From Caulobacteraceae bacterium (GTDB taxonomy: Bacteria; Pseudomonadota; Alphaproteobacteria; Caulobacterales; Aquidulcibacteraceae): 64,000 nucleotides of DNA. The position numbers and the translations under genes were made by a program. The notes under the pieces were generated by a model. It saw only the letters and a program-made list of their open reading frames with translations, did no database searches and had not been told where the DNA came from. Each line of letters begins with the position of its first letter. The first letter of the stretch is position 1. The stretch spans positions 62,001 to 126,000 of the forward strand of contig JADJCG010000001.1 in the NCBI GenBank assembly GCA_016703335.1, read 5' to 3'. Shown piece after piece: positions 17,712 through 26,233 of this stretch.

Positions 17712-19502
17712 GTGAGCGAATCCAACACCTCCGGCCTTTTCGGCAACGATACGACCGGTCCCGGCTATGTCGTTCTGGCGCGGAAATACCGTCCGAAGAC
17801 GTTCGAGGACCTGATCGGTCAGGAAGCGATGGTGCGCACCATCGCCAACTCGTTCGCGCTGGGCCGCATCCCGCACGCGACGATGCTCACCGGCGTTCGG
17901 GGTGTCGGCAAGACGACGACGGCGCGATTGCTGGCGCGAGCGCTCAATTACAAACGCGGCGACATCGATCGCCCGAGCATCGAACTCGATCCGCCGGGCG
18001 AGCACTGCCAGGCCATCATGGAGAGCCGCCATCCCGACGTGTTCGAGATGGACGCCGCCTCGCGCACCGGCATCAACGACATTCGCGAAATTCTGGACAG
18101 CGTTCGCTACGCGCCGGTGATGGCGCGCTTCAAAATCTACATCATCGACGAAGTTCACATGCTCTCGACGCAGGCCTTCAACGGTCTGTTGAAGACTTTG
18201 GAAGAACCACCGCCGCACGTGAAGTTCATGTTCGCGACGACGGAAATCCGGAAAGTGCCGGTGACAGTGCTCTCGCGCTGCCAACGCTTCGATCTGAAAC
18301 GCATCGATAGCGAGCGGCTTGCGGAGCATTTGGGAAATATCTGCGCCAAGGAAGGCGTGAAGGTTGATGCGGATGGCTTGGCGCTGATTGCGCGTGCGGC
18401 CGAAGGCTCGGCGCGCGATGGGTTGTCGTTGCTGGATCAGGCCTTGGTGCAGAAACCGGGCGAAAGCGTAACGGCGGCGGATGTGCGCGAGATGCTGGGC
18501 CTCGCCGATCGCGGGCGCGTGCTCGATCTCTTCGAGGCGATCTCGAAGGGCGATGCGAAAACGGCGATCAGCGAAGCGCGCTCGCAATACGATAGCGGCG
18601 CTGATCCGACTTTGATCCTGCGCGATCTGTTGGACATCGGCCACGAAGCGGCACGGGCGCAGGCGCTTGGCGCAGAAGCGAAGATTATTGGCGGCGCTGA
18701 TTGGGTGGCTCGCGTGCGCGGCCTCGCCGCAAGCCTCTCGCCTGCTCAGTTGTCACGGGTTTGGCAAATGCTGCTGAAGGCGCTGGAGGAAGCGGGCAAA
18801 GCGCCTGATCCGATCGCGGCGGTTGAGATGGCGATGGTGCGGCTGTGCGCGGCGCAGAGCTTGCCGCCGCCGGAAGATGCAGCGCGGATGCTGCGCGATG
18901 GGCCTTCTTGGAGCGGCGGCGTCTCGCCGGCGGGTACGCCTCCGGCTTCGGATAAGAACGCTCCGGTGAACAGCGCGCCTGCGTCAAACAAAACCGCTAG
19001 CGAGACGCCGGCAGTCCAAGCGAAGACTGCGCCGCTCCCAGAAACGCCGTTCGCTTCGTTCGAAGAAGTTATGGAGCGGATCAAGTTCGAGAACGATGTC
19101 GAGCTTGAAGTCGCGCTGGATCGCCTAAAGGTCGTGCGGTTCGCGCCGCAGGGCGAGCTTGTGTACGTCGCGAGCCCCGATCACCCGCGCGATATGGTGC
19201 GGCGCCTGAAGTCGTTCCTGGAAGAGCACACGCCGTTCGAATGGACGATCCGCTCGACGGCGGAGTCCGCCGCGCCGGTTGAAAGCCTCGCCGACAAGCG
19301 CCGCCGCGAACAAGAGCGCGAACTTGATGAACTGAAGAAGCACCCGTTTGTCGCGGAGGCTTTGAAGCATTTCCCGAGCGCTGAGATCGCCAAAGTGACG
19401 AAGCCGGTAGATGAGAGCGCGCAAGGCGGCGATGTTGTGCCGATGCCAGCCGCCCCGAACGCGCCGCAGAAGCCAGCGCGCAAAAAGGAAGCCGATAGAT
19501 GA
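17712..19502 (+). CDS. dnaX: DNA polymerase III subunits gamma/tau
   Basis: Clamp-loader ATPase that opens the beta clamp and tethers the polymerases. 596 aa from a GTG. AAA+ module: Walker A GVRGVGKTT (61-69), Walker B IDEVHML, arginine-finger SRC near TVLSRCQRF. The usual zinc-binding Cys cluster is mostly absent, with only one Cys in GEHC. Domain III follows to about 375, then an Ala/Pro-rich linker and a C-terminal tau-like region ending in Lys-rich PARKKEADR. The stop overlaps the ybaB start (ATGA), so dnaX-ybaB are translationally coupled. Confidence 0.96.
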   Translation: MSESNTSGLFGNDTTGPGYVVLARKYRPKTFEDLIGQEAMVRTIANSFALGRIPHATMLTGVRGVGKTTTARLLARALNYKRGDIDRPSIELDPPGEHCQAIMESRHPDVFEMDAASRTGINDIREILDSVRYAPVMARFKIYIIDEVHMLSTQAFNGLLKTLEEPPPHVKFMFATTEIRKVPVTVLSRCQRFDLKRIDSERLAEHLGNICAKEGVKVDADGLALIARAAEGSARDGLSLLDQALVQKPGESVTAADVREMLGLADRGRVLDLFEAISKGDAKTAISEARSQYDSGADPTLILRDLLDIGHEAARAQALGAEAKIIGGADWVARVRGLAASLSPAQLSRVWQMLLKALEEAGKAPDPIAAVEMAMVRLCAAQSLPPPEDAARMLRDGPSWSGGVSPAGTPPASDKNAPVNSAPASNKTASETPAVQAKTAPLPETPFASFEEVMERIKFENDVELEVALDRLKVVRFAPQGELVYVASPDHPRDMVRRLKSFLEEHTPFEWTIRSTAESAAPVESLADKRRREQERELDELKKHPFVAEALKHFPSAEIAKVTKPVDESAQGGDVVPMPAAPNAPQKPARKKEADR

Positions 19503-19822
19503 AAGACATCTCGCAGATCATGCGCCAGGCCCAGCAGATGCAGGCCAAGATCAACGAGGCGCAGAAGAAGCTCGAGGCGATGGAAGTCGAAGGCTCGTCC
19601 GGCGGTGGCATGGTCAAGCTCACCATCACCGGCAAGAATGCGCTGGTGAGCATCGCGATCGATCCTTCATTGATGGTCGCTGATGAGCGCGAGATTTTGG
19701 AAGACCTGATCAAAGCCGCACACGACGACGCGCGCCGCAAACTCGACGATGCGCAAAACGAGCAGATGAAGGGCTTGAGCGGCGGCCTGGGCATTTTGCC
19801 CGGCTTCAAGATGCCTTTCTGA
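19499..19822 (+). CDS. ybaB: YbaB/EbfC nucleoid-associated protein
   Basis: 107-aa DNA-binding protein of the YbaB/EbfC family. The N-terminal helix is MRQAQQMQAKINEAQ-like, followed by strand-rich GMVKLTITGKNALVSIAIDPSL and a C-terminal helical hairpin with DLIKAAHDDARRKLDD. The family forms dimers that bind nucleoid DNA. It is coupled to dnaX by a 4-base overlap and precedes recR, the classic dnaX-ybaB-recR order, but here a 592-base stretch separates it from recR. Confidence 0.95.
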   Translation: MKDISQIMRQAQQMQAKINEAQKKLEAMEVEGSSGGGMVKLTITGKNALVSIAIDPSLMVADEREILEDLIKAAHDDARRKLDDAQNEQMKGLSGGLGILPGFKMPF

Positions 19823-19841
19823 TCCCCGGTCCGGCACTGGA

Positions 19842-20045
19842 ATGATCAAGCGAACATTTATTGGTGGTTTGCTCGGCGCGCTTGGCCTTGCAAGGTCGGT
19901 CGCAGCCGAGGAGCCGGTCACGATGGTGGCGCCTCTAGCCACTATCACGGACGACGCTCCGCCTTTGACGCAGTTCGAGGGCGTTCCCGGCGACACAGAC
20001 TTGGTCATGCATGGGACGAGTGGCGGCAGCTGGAGTTCCAGCTGA
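19842..20045 (+). CDS. Short exported ORF between ybaB and recR, possibly broken
   Basis: A 67-codon frame 19 bases after ybaB begins MIKRTFIGGLLGALGLARSV with AA-E, a plausible signal peptide, and ends at TGA (20043). In the same frame the sequence then continues PAVERTLTEFKAFEAANR to a TAA at about 20118, so the TGA may replace a TGG codon. I do not recognise the protein. It could be a small exported protein or the remnant of a longer gene. Confidence 0.35.
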   Translation: MIKRTFIGGLLGALGLARSVAAEEPVTMVAPLATITDDAPPLTQFEGVPGDTDLVMHGTSGGSWSSS

Positions 20046-20414
20046 CCAGCGGTTGAACGCACCCTCACCGAGTTCAAGGCGTTCGAGGCAGCGAACCGCA
20101 TGCAGCGGCAATCTTCCTAAGACGTTTGCCGCGTGGCTGGCGTGATGCTTCGAACGCACTGTCAGACTTGCTGAACGCACAGCCAGCGCCAGGCCCAATC
20201 ATTTATCACGGCGCGAATTCAATTCAGGGGCGCGTTCAAAATGGTTTCTCAGTCCGCCTCGGAGCCGGCGCAGCGCTGTACGGGTATCGCAACGAGACGG
20301 GCGTTCCAGTCCTCGGCGCACATCTTCAACGACGACCGCCTGGACCAACGCCTCCGAAGCCACGGCCTTGCTCGTTGATTGGCGTTCAAAGCTGGTTCGC
20401 CAACGACACCCTAA
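20046..20414. other. Unresolved stretch between ybaB and recR
   Basis: No frame is convincingly coding throughout. Protein-like fragments switch frames: NALSDLLNAQPAPGPIIYHG and RLGAGAALYGY in one, TAWTNASEATALLVDWRSK in another. This looks like a broken continuation of the preceding short exported ORF, by real decay or by indel errors. No hairpin terminator was seen. Confidence 0.35.
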
Positions 20415-21023
20415 GTGCGCTCAACCATCACTGCCGCGCCAGAGATTGAGGCGCTAATTTCGCTACTGGCGAAGGTGCCGGGCCTTGGGCCCCGCTCCGC
20501 GCGTCGGGCGGCGCTGCAGCTTTTGAAGCGCAAGGATCAGCTCATGATCCCGCTCGCGGCGGCGCTCGATGAGGCAGCGGAAAAGGTGCGTGCGTGCTCG
20601 AATTGCGGGGCGCTCGATACGCAAGATCCTTGCATGCTGTGCTCCGCCGTCGATCGCGATGACGGCTTGATCTGCGTTGTCGCGGAAGTTGGCGACGTGT
20701 GGGCGCTGGAGCGCGCGGGCGCGTTCAAGGGGCGCTACCATGTTCTTGGCGGCACGCTCTCGGCGCTCGATGGCGTGCGGCCGGAGGATCTGCGCATCTC
20801 GAAGCTATTGGAGCGCGCGAGCGCCGATGGCGTGCGCGAAGTGATCCTCGCGCTTTCGGCCACGGTCGATGGACAAACGACGGCGCATTATTTAGCCGAG
20901 CGGCTGCAGCCATTGAGTGTAACTGTAAGCCGGCTTTCACACGGCGTTCCCGTCGGAGGCGAACTCGATCTCCTCGACGACGGCACGTTGTTCGCGGCGC
21001 TCCAAAGCCGCCGCCCCTCCTGA
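20415..21023 (+). CDS. recR: Recombination protein RecR
   Basis: With RecF/RecO it loads RecA at single-strand gaps. 202 aa from a GTG. Helix-hairpin-helix LAKVPGLGPRSARRAA (18-33), Cys4 zinc finger at Cys61, Cys64, Cys73, Cys76, and a Toprim domain starting ICVVAEVGDVWALE with the Walker-like GGTLSALDG. The C-terminal SRLSHGVPVGGELDLLDDGTL segment is diagnostic. It completes the dnaX-ybaB-recR cluster. An alternative start would need an upstream in-frame codon, which I do not see conserved. Confidence 0.96.
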   Translation: MRSTITAAPEIEALISLLAKVPGLGPRSARRAALQLLKRKDQLMIPLAAALDEAAEKVRACSNCGALDTQDPCMLCSAVDRDDGLICVVAEVGDVWALERAGAFKGRYHVLGGTLSALDGVRPEDLRISKLLERASADGVREVILALSATVDGQTTAHYLAERLQPLSVTVSRLSHGVPVGGELDLLDDGTLFAALQSRRPS

Positions 21024-21099
21024 CCCCCAGTATCATCGCTGTGCGTTGTTGACGCCCTTATCGGGCGCCCGCAGGTTGGCGTCTCAGGGAGACTGGGAC

Positions 21100-21498
21100 A
21101 TGGGCTTTTTAGACCGTTTTTCACCGCAATTGCTGAGCGCGCTTCGCTTTATCAGCGGCCTTCTATTCATGGCGCACGGCACGACGAAACTATTTGGCTT
21201 CCCACCCACGGAAATGTTCGCGCAGTCGCCTGAGCAATTCACGTTGATCTGGTTTGCTGGCGTGATCGAACTCGTGACCGGCGCGCTCATCGCGATCGGC
21301 TTGTTTACGCGCCCAGCGGCGTTCCTCGCTTCAGGCACGATGGCGGCCGCGTATTGGATGGCGCACGCGACGCAATCATTCTATCCGGTGCAAAATGGCG
21401 GCGACGCAGCAATTCTGTTCTGCTTCGCGTTTCTCTACATCGCTGCAGCCGGCCCTGGCCCGCTCAGCGTCGACAGCATCATCAGCAAGAAGCGCTGA
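21100..21498 (+). CDS. DoxX family membrane protein
   Basis: 132 aa with four transmembrane helices. DoxX/DoxD hallmarks: LRFISGLLFMAHGTTKLFGFP, WFAGVIELVTGALIAIGLFTRPAA and a final LF-FAFLYIAAAG-GPLS-D. The start is the ATG after GGGA, with further in-frame codons upstream in non-coding-like sequence. Family proteins are linked to redox or thiosulfate-related functions in some organisms, but the role here is not deducible. It begins 76 bases after recR. Confidence 0.88.
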   Translation: MGFLDRFSPQLLSALRFISGLLFMAHGTTKLFGFPPTEMFAQSPEQFTLIWFAGVIELVTGALIAIGLFTRPAAFLASGTMAAAYWMAHATQSFYPVQNGGDAAILFCFAFLYIAAAGPGPLSVDSIISKKR

Positions 21499-21514
21499 TC
21501 GCTCCTCGCGTAAG

Positions 21515-21787
21515 TTATTCGCGATTACGCTCGATGCACTGCGTTCGCGCGCGCGTGATGCTTGGCTCCATCAGCCCGGTCTCACGAAAGCGCGCGAGCG
21601 CGGCTTCGTAGTCCTCGTATGTCACCGTGCGCGTGATCTTATCCCAGGTGCATGTGCACACCGCGCTATCTGGCGGGCATGACATCGAGAAGCGCTCGTG
21701 CGCGCTTTGCGGATAAGGGTACTGCGCGTGCTCGCCACAGTCCGCCAACAAGGTCGCGCTCAAGAGTGCAGCAAATGCCCAACGCAT
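21515..21787 (-). CDS. Small Cys-rich lipoprotein-like protein, paralogue A
   Basis: 90 aa with an N-terminal hydrophobic stretch ending LLADC, a relaxed lipobox at Cys17. The mature part has F-x-MSC, VCTCTWDKI, T-YEDYE-AL and a final Cys in RTQCIERN. The C-x-CTWDKI...T..D core recurs in the next gene upstream (21880-22200), so the two are tandem paralogues. I do not know the family. Four mature cysteines suggest disulfides in the periplasm. Confidence 0.72.
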   Translation of the reverse strand: MRWAFAALLSATLLADCGEHAQYPYPQSAHERFSMSCPPDSAVCTCTWDKITRTVTYEDYEAALARFRETGLMEPSITRARTQCIERNRE

Positions 21788-21879
21788 TACACAACTCCCA
21801 GCCCGGCAAAAATTGCCGCGCCAATGATCTTAGTATGCGCTCGCAGGGTTAAAATTGCACAGCCGGATTGTCGTTAAGA

Positions 21880-22200
21880 TCACGGCTCCGGAACCGGCTC
21901 CTCGCCCGTCGGCTCGACTTGCGGCGTGAGGCCCGCGTTGCAAGTTTCGACGTAGCCGTTGATCTGCGCCGTCAACGGATGTGAGTCACGCTGCGGGCCA
22001 GGCATCCGCTCAAGCGCAGCGAAATCGCCCGGCGTCACGTTTTCCGCGATCTTGTCCCAGGTGCATGAGCACAGCGCATTCGACGAGCCTTGCCCCTCGC
22101 ACGCCATCATGAAGTTGCGTTGGACATCCGGCCCGAAGGTCGCGGGCTGCGGATTGCACGCGGCGAGCGCCAAGACAAAGACAACAAATCCAATCCGCAT
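21880..22200 (-). CDS. Small Cys-rich lipoprotein, paralogue B
   Basis: 106 aa with a good lipobox LAAC at Cys15. Mature: F-MMACEGQG, LCSCTWDKIAENVTPGDF, then VETCNAG and an acidic Pro/Glu tail. It shares with the downstream paralogue the spacing F...C...C.CTWDKI...T..DF/Y. The two genes are 92 bases apart, the likely result of a duplication. Function unknown. It starts 35 bases from the stop of the methylsuccinyl-CoA dehydrogenase gene, whose transcript may continue into it. Confidence 0.75.
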   Translation of the reverse strand: MRIGFVVFVLALAACNPQPATFGPDVQRNFMMACEGQGSSNALCSCTWDKIAENVTPGDFAALERMPGPQRDSHPLTAQINGYVETCNAGLTPQVEPTGEEPVPEP

Positions 22201-22235
22201 GAGTTCGCTCCGGTGGCCGCGCTGGTCTGATAGCG

Positions 22236-23855
22236 CTAGTTGACGCCCTCTTCCAGTAATCTTCGGCCAATGACCATGGCTTGGATTTCACCGGCGCCTT
22301 CGAAGATGTTGAGAATGCGCGCATCCGCGAGCACGCGGCTGATCGGATATTCGACCGCAAAGCCATTGCCGCCGTGGATTTGCAGCGCATTGTCCGCCGC
22401 CGCCCACGCGACGCGAGCAGCCAGCAGCTTCGCCATTCCCGCTTCGAGGTCGCAACGTTTGCCGCTGTCTTTGCGGCGGGCGGCGAAATAGGTGATCTGA
22501 CGCGCGGCCATAAGTTCCGCAGCGATCATCACCAGTTTGTTCGAGACGCGTGGGAAATGGAAAATTTCCTGGCCGAATTGTTTGCGATCGATTGCGTATT
22601 TGAGACCAAGCTCTAAAGCGCTTTGCGCGACACCAACGGCGCGTGCGGCGGTTTGAATACGGGCGCTTTCGAACGTCGCCATCAATTGCTTGAAGCCTTG
22701 GCCTTCGACGCCGCCGAGCAAATTGGCGGCTGGCACTTTGAAACCATCGAAGCCGATTTCGTATTCCTTCATGCCGCGATAGCCGATGACCTCGATCTCG
22801 CCGCCGCTCATGCCGGGCGTCGGGAATGGCGCGGCGTCATCGCCGCGCTGCTTAGGCGCAAGCAGCATCGAGAGGCCGTTGAAGCCGGTGGTGTCTGGAT
22901 CGGTGCGCACGAGCAGCGTCATCACGTCAGCGCGTGCGGCATGTGTGATCCAGGTCTTGTTGCCGGTGACGACGTAATCGTCGCCGTCTTTCACAGCGCG
23001 CGTACGTAATGAGCCCAAATCGCTGCCGGTGTTAGGCTCGGTGAACACGGCCGTCGGCAGGATTTCAGCGCTGGCGATCTTCGGCAGCCACTCAGCTTTC
23101 TGCGCGTCAGTGCCGCCAATCATGATGAGTTCGGCCGCGATTTCGCTGCGTGTACCGAGCGAGCCGGTGCCGATCCAGGCGCGCGAAAGCTCTTCGGAAA
23201 CGACACACATCGCCGTCTTGCCGAGGCCGGAGCCGCCATATTCTTCAGGGATAGTGAGGCCGAAGACGCCAAGCGCGCCCATCTCTTCGACGATCTCGAT
23301 CGGGATCAGTTCGTCGTTGCAGTGCCAACCATGCGCGTGCGGCACGATCTTATCGTCGGCAAAGCTGCGGAACTGATCGCGGATCATTTCGAAATCCGCG
23401 TCGAGGTTAGTGTTCTCGAACGTCGCGCGACCCTGCGATTCATGCAGCAACGCCGCAAGCCGCGTTTTCTCGGCTTGCGTCACGCTCAACGAAACTTGCG
23501 GCGCATCAATGCCAAAATCCGCCGGGCGGATGATCTCGACCTGCGTCATCGGCACGCCGCCTGCGAGTTGGGCCGAATATTCAGCGACCAGAACTTTCGC
23601 GAGCAATTGTTCGGTGTCGCCGAATTTGCCGGCATCGCTAAGCGCGCCTGCCCAGTCACGGACTTCGCGGAGCGTTTCGGCGTAAGTGGCGACCCATGCG
23701 AGGCCGTGGACGACGTGCTGTTCGCGATCGAGTGCGGCGCGATCGAGCTTGCCGTCTTTGCTCACAAGCTGGCGCACCGCGGCTTTCGCGGCATCAGCAT
23801 AGGCGCCGGCGGCGTGAGCGGCGGTTTCCAGTTGCGTTATCAGCTCAGCGCTCAT
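22236..23855 (-). CDS. mcd: (2S)-methylsuccinyl-CoA dehydrogenase (ethylmalonyl-CoA pathway)
   Basis: FAD-dependent oxidation of (2S)-methylsuccinyl-CoA to mesaconyl-CoA. 539 aa, far longer than the 380 of ordinary acyl-CoA dehydrogenases, because of a ~150-residue N-terminal helical extension typical of Mcd. Dehydrogenase core: IPEEYGGSGLGK, TEPNTGSDLGSL (FAD), RGMKEYEIGFDGF, then DRKQFGQ.I and QIHGGNGFAVEYPISR. Genes for Ccr and Ecm of the same pathway lie 6-11 kb downstream, strongly supporting this over a general acyl-CoA dehydrogenase. It is divergent from the Kef-type antiporter. Confidence 0.9.
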   Translation of the reverse strand: MSAELITQLETAAHAAGAYADAAKAAVRQLVSKDGKLDRAALDREQHVVHGLAWVATYAETLREVRDWAGALSDAGKFGDTEQLLAKVLVAEYSAQLAGGVPMTQVEIIRPADFGIDAPQVSLSVTQAEKTRLAALLHESQGRATFENTNLDADFEMIRDQFRSFADDKIVPHAHGWHCNDELIPIEIVEEMGALGVFGLTIPEEYGGSGLGKTAMCVVSEELSRAWIGTGSLGTRSEIAAELIMIGGTDAQKAEWLPKIASAEILPTAVFTEPNTGSDLGSLRTRAVKDGDDYVVTGNKTWITHAARADVMTLLVRTDPDTTGFNGLSMLLAPKQRGDDAAPFPTPGMSGGEIEVIGYRGMKEYEIGFDGFKVPAANLLGGVEGQGFKQLMATFESARIQTAARAVGVAQSALELGLKYAIDRKQFGQEIFHFPRVSNKLVMIAAELMAARQITYFAARRKDSGKRCDLEAGMAKLLAARVAWAAADNALQIHGGNGFAVEYPISRVLADARILNIFEGAGEIQAMVIGRRLLEEGVN

Positions 23856-23956
23856 GCAATCCCTCGCGAGTCAGGGCACTTAAGCGTCTTCTCGCAGTTG
23901 CGAAAGGGGCGACGCCACGCAAACCGGCGCTGTGCCGCACCCTAGGAGCGAAACGA

Positions 23957-25723
23957 ATGGAGCACGGGAGCGGCGGAAGCGAAGTCCTGACGCAGGCGCT
24001 CGTGTTTTTGGGCGCGACCTGCGTGCTGATCCCAGCGCTAAAGAAGCTGAAGATCAGCGCGGTAATGGGCTTCCTCTTTATCGGCGTCGCGATGGGCCCT
24101 CACGTACTGGGGCGGCTCGCCAATGATCTGCCGTGGCTGGCGGCGTTTGAGTTTGAGCAGAGCGAACCGACTTTGCTGCTGGCCGAGCTCGGCATCGTGT
24201 TCTTGCTGTTTGTAATCGGGCTTGAGGTTTCGCTGGAGCGTTTGTGGTCGCTGCGGCGCTATGTGTTTGGCCTGGGCTTTTTACAGGTCACGCTTTCGGC
24301 GATCGCGATTACGGCGGTCGCCATGTTGTTCGGCAACGGTTTCACGGTGTCGGCTGTCATCGGCATTGCGTTTGCGCTCTCCTCCACCGCACTGGTGCTG
24401 CAGCTGTTGCGTGAACGCAGCCAGATTGCGACGCCCGTCGGCCGCGCCAGTTTTTCGATCCTGCTTATGCAAGATTTGATGGTCGTGCCGATTCTATTCT
24501 TAGTCGCGGCGCTCAGCCCCGGCGCGAACGCGTTTGGCGATCAAGTTGGCGTGGCGTTGCTAACGTCGCTGGTTTCGCTCGCGGCGATCATCATCATCGG
24601 CCGCTTGTTGCTGCGGCCATTGTTTCGCTGGGTCGCTGCCGCGGACAGCCGCGAAATCTTTATCGCTGCCGCCTTCCTCGCCGCGATCGGCATGGCAGGC
24701 GCGGCGCAGATGGCCGGGCTTTCCGCGGCGCTTGGCGCGTTCCTCGCGGGGCTGCTGCTCGCGGAAACCGAATTCCGGCACCAGATCGAAACCGACCTTG
24801 AGCCGTTCAAAGATCTGCTGCTCGGGCTCTTCTTCGTGACTGTCGGCATGCAGATCGATGTGTCGCTGCTGCTGAGCGAGCCGTTCCGAATTCTGATCGG
24901 CGTTGCGGGTCTCTTCCTTGTGAAAGGCCTCATCATCACCGGGTTGGCGCGCGTGTTCGGCTTTTCTTGGCGGCGCGCGGGGCAGATGGGTTTGTTGCTG
25001 GGGCAAGCCGGTGAGTTCGCGTTCGTGGTGATCGCGGCAGCGCGCGCAGGCGGCGCGATACCGAATGACACTGCTGCCTACATGCTGATCGTCACGGCGC
25101 TCTCGATCTTCGTGACGCCGATCGTCGCCGGCATCGGTGCGCGCTTGGCCAATCGCATCGCGGGCGATGGCCCGTCAGCGCCACCACCGGACGCAGCGAG
25201 CGAAACCGGCCACGTTGTCATCGCTGGCTTCGGCCGTGTTGGCCAAACCTTGGCTGACATTCTCGGCGCGCAAGAGATCCCGCACGTCGGCATTGAAGGC
25301 GATGCGTCGGCAGTCGCGCAACTCCGCAATGAAGGACGGCCAGTGCACTATGGGGACGCCAGCAGCGCCGCGGTGCTCGCCAGCGTCGGCGCGCCGAATG
25401 CAGCCGCGATCGTCGTCACCATCAGCGACGCTGAAGCGGTGGAACGCATCGTCGCCGAAGCGCGCCGCGCCTGGCCGCATATTCCGGTCTATGCACGCGC
25501 GCGCGACGGCGAACACGCGCATCGCTTGCATGCCGCAGGCGCCGCGCTGGCGAGCCCCGATTCCATTGAGGCGGCGTTGCAATTGGGCGAGGCCCTACTC
25601 AATGGCGTCGGCGTTCCCGACGAAGTGGCGCGGCGGATCATTGCCGACCGACGCGAAGAAGAGGTCGCCAAGGCGATCTATCGGGGCGGCCGCAAACCCG
25701 AGGTCGAACCGCAACGCAGCTAG
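23957..25723 (+). CDS. Kef-type (CPA2) cation:proton antiporter with RCK domain
   Basis: 588 aa from the ATG that follows AGGAG by nine bases; the longer frame upstream overlaps mcd promoter sequence. About 12 transmembrane helices of the Na+/H+ exchanger fold (FLFIGVAMGPHVLG, FLLFVIGLE, G-FLAGLLLAETEFRHQIE, FFVTVGMQID), then a cytosolic TrkA-N/RCK domain with the Rossmann motif GFGRVG and EGD after the second strand. Family members exchange K+ or Na+ for protons and some are gated by glutathione adducts (KefB/C); the ion here is not determined. Membrane location, inner membrane. Confidence 0.92.
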   Translation: MEHGSGGSEVLTQALVFLGATCVLIPALKKLKISAVMGFLFIGVAMGPHVLGRLANDLPWLAAFEFEQSEPTLLLAELGIVFLLFVIGLEVSLERLWSLRRYVFGLGFLQVTLSAIAITAVAMLFGNGFTVSAVIGIAFALSSTALVLQLLRERSQIATPVGRASFSILLMQDLMVVPILFLVAALSPGANAFGDQVGVALLTSLVSLAAIIIIGRLLLRPLFRWVAAADSREIFIAAAFLAAIGMAGAAQMAGLSAALGAFLAGLLLAETEFRHQIETDLEPFKDLLLGLFFVTVGMQIDVSLLLSEPFRILIGVAGLFLVKGLIITGLARVFGFSWRRAGQMGLLLGQAGEFAFVVIAAARAGGAIPNDTAAYMLIVTALSIFVTPIVAGIGARLANRIAGDGPSAPPPDAASETGHVVIAGFGRVGQTLADILGAQEIPHVGIEGDASAVAQLRNEGRPVHYGDASSAAVLASVGAPNAAAIVVTISDAEAVERIVAEARRAWPHIPVYARARDGEHAHRLHAAGAALASPDSIEAALQLGEALLNGVGVPDEVARRIIADRREEEVAKAIYRGGRKPEVEPQRS

Positions 25724-25786
25724 AGCCGCACGCCTTCTTGCCGCCACCGCATCAGCTGATAAACGGGCGCCTAAGAGAGCCTATTC

Positions 25787-26215
25787 ATGCGTTTCATCGC
25801 CGCCCTGTGCGCCTTGGCGCTCGCCGCCTGCTCACCGCCGCAGCCCGCGCCTGCGCCTGAAACGCCGGCTGCCGCGGCTGAGACCGCAGCGACATCGGAA
25901 GTCACAACAGATGCACTCGTTGCTGGCGCGCGTGTGACGAGCCCGTTCGTGGTTGAAGGCTCGGCGCCGGGCGATTGGTATTTTGAAGCACAGTTCGTGG
26001 CGAAGCTCGTCGGCGCAGACGGCGCCGTGATTGCCGAAGCGCCAGCGCGCGCGCAGAGCGACTGGATGACCGAAGCGCCAGTGCGTTATCGCGCCGAGTT
26101 TACGTTTGCGGTCACGCAAGACACGCCGGCCACGCTCGTGCTCCAAGAAGACATGCCCGCCGACAACACGAGCCCGCGCGAAGTGACTATTCCGGTGGTG
26201 CTGGTTCCACGCTAA
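25787..26215 (+). CDS. Gmad2-domain lipoprotein
   Basis: 142 aa. Lipobox LAAC at Cys15 followed by a Pro/Ala/Thr-rich linker. The domain has GARVTSPFVVEGSAPG-WYFEAQF-KLV and a final VPVVLVPR-like strand, the immunoglobulin-like Gmad2 fold seen in spore-germination and other exported proteins across bacteria. It probably sits on the outer-membrane inner face or periplasm; partner unknown. It lies 63 bases after the antiporter on the same strand and ends 18 bases before the convergent Rieske gene. Confidence 0.82.
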   Translation: MRFIAALCALALAACSPPQPAPAPETPAAAAETAATSEVTTDALVAGARVTSPFVVEGSAPGDWYFEAQFVAKLVGADGAVIAEAPARAQSDWMTEAPVRYRAEFTFAVTQDTPATLVLQEDMPADNTSPREVTIPVVLVPR

Positions 26216-26233
26216 CGGCGAACTACCGACGAG

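Noticed and set aside
17610..18644. 344-aa minus-strand ORF opposite dnaX
   Set aside because: Antisense to an essential conserved gene; no domain.
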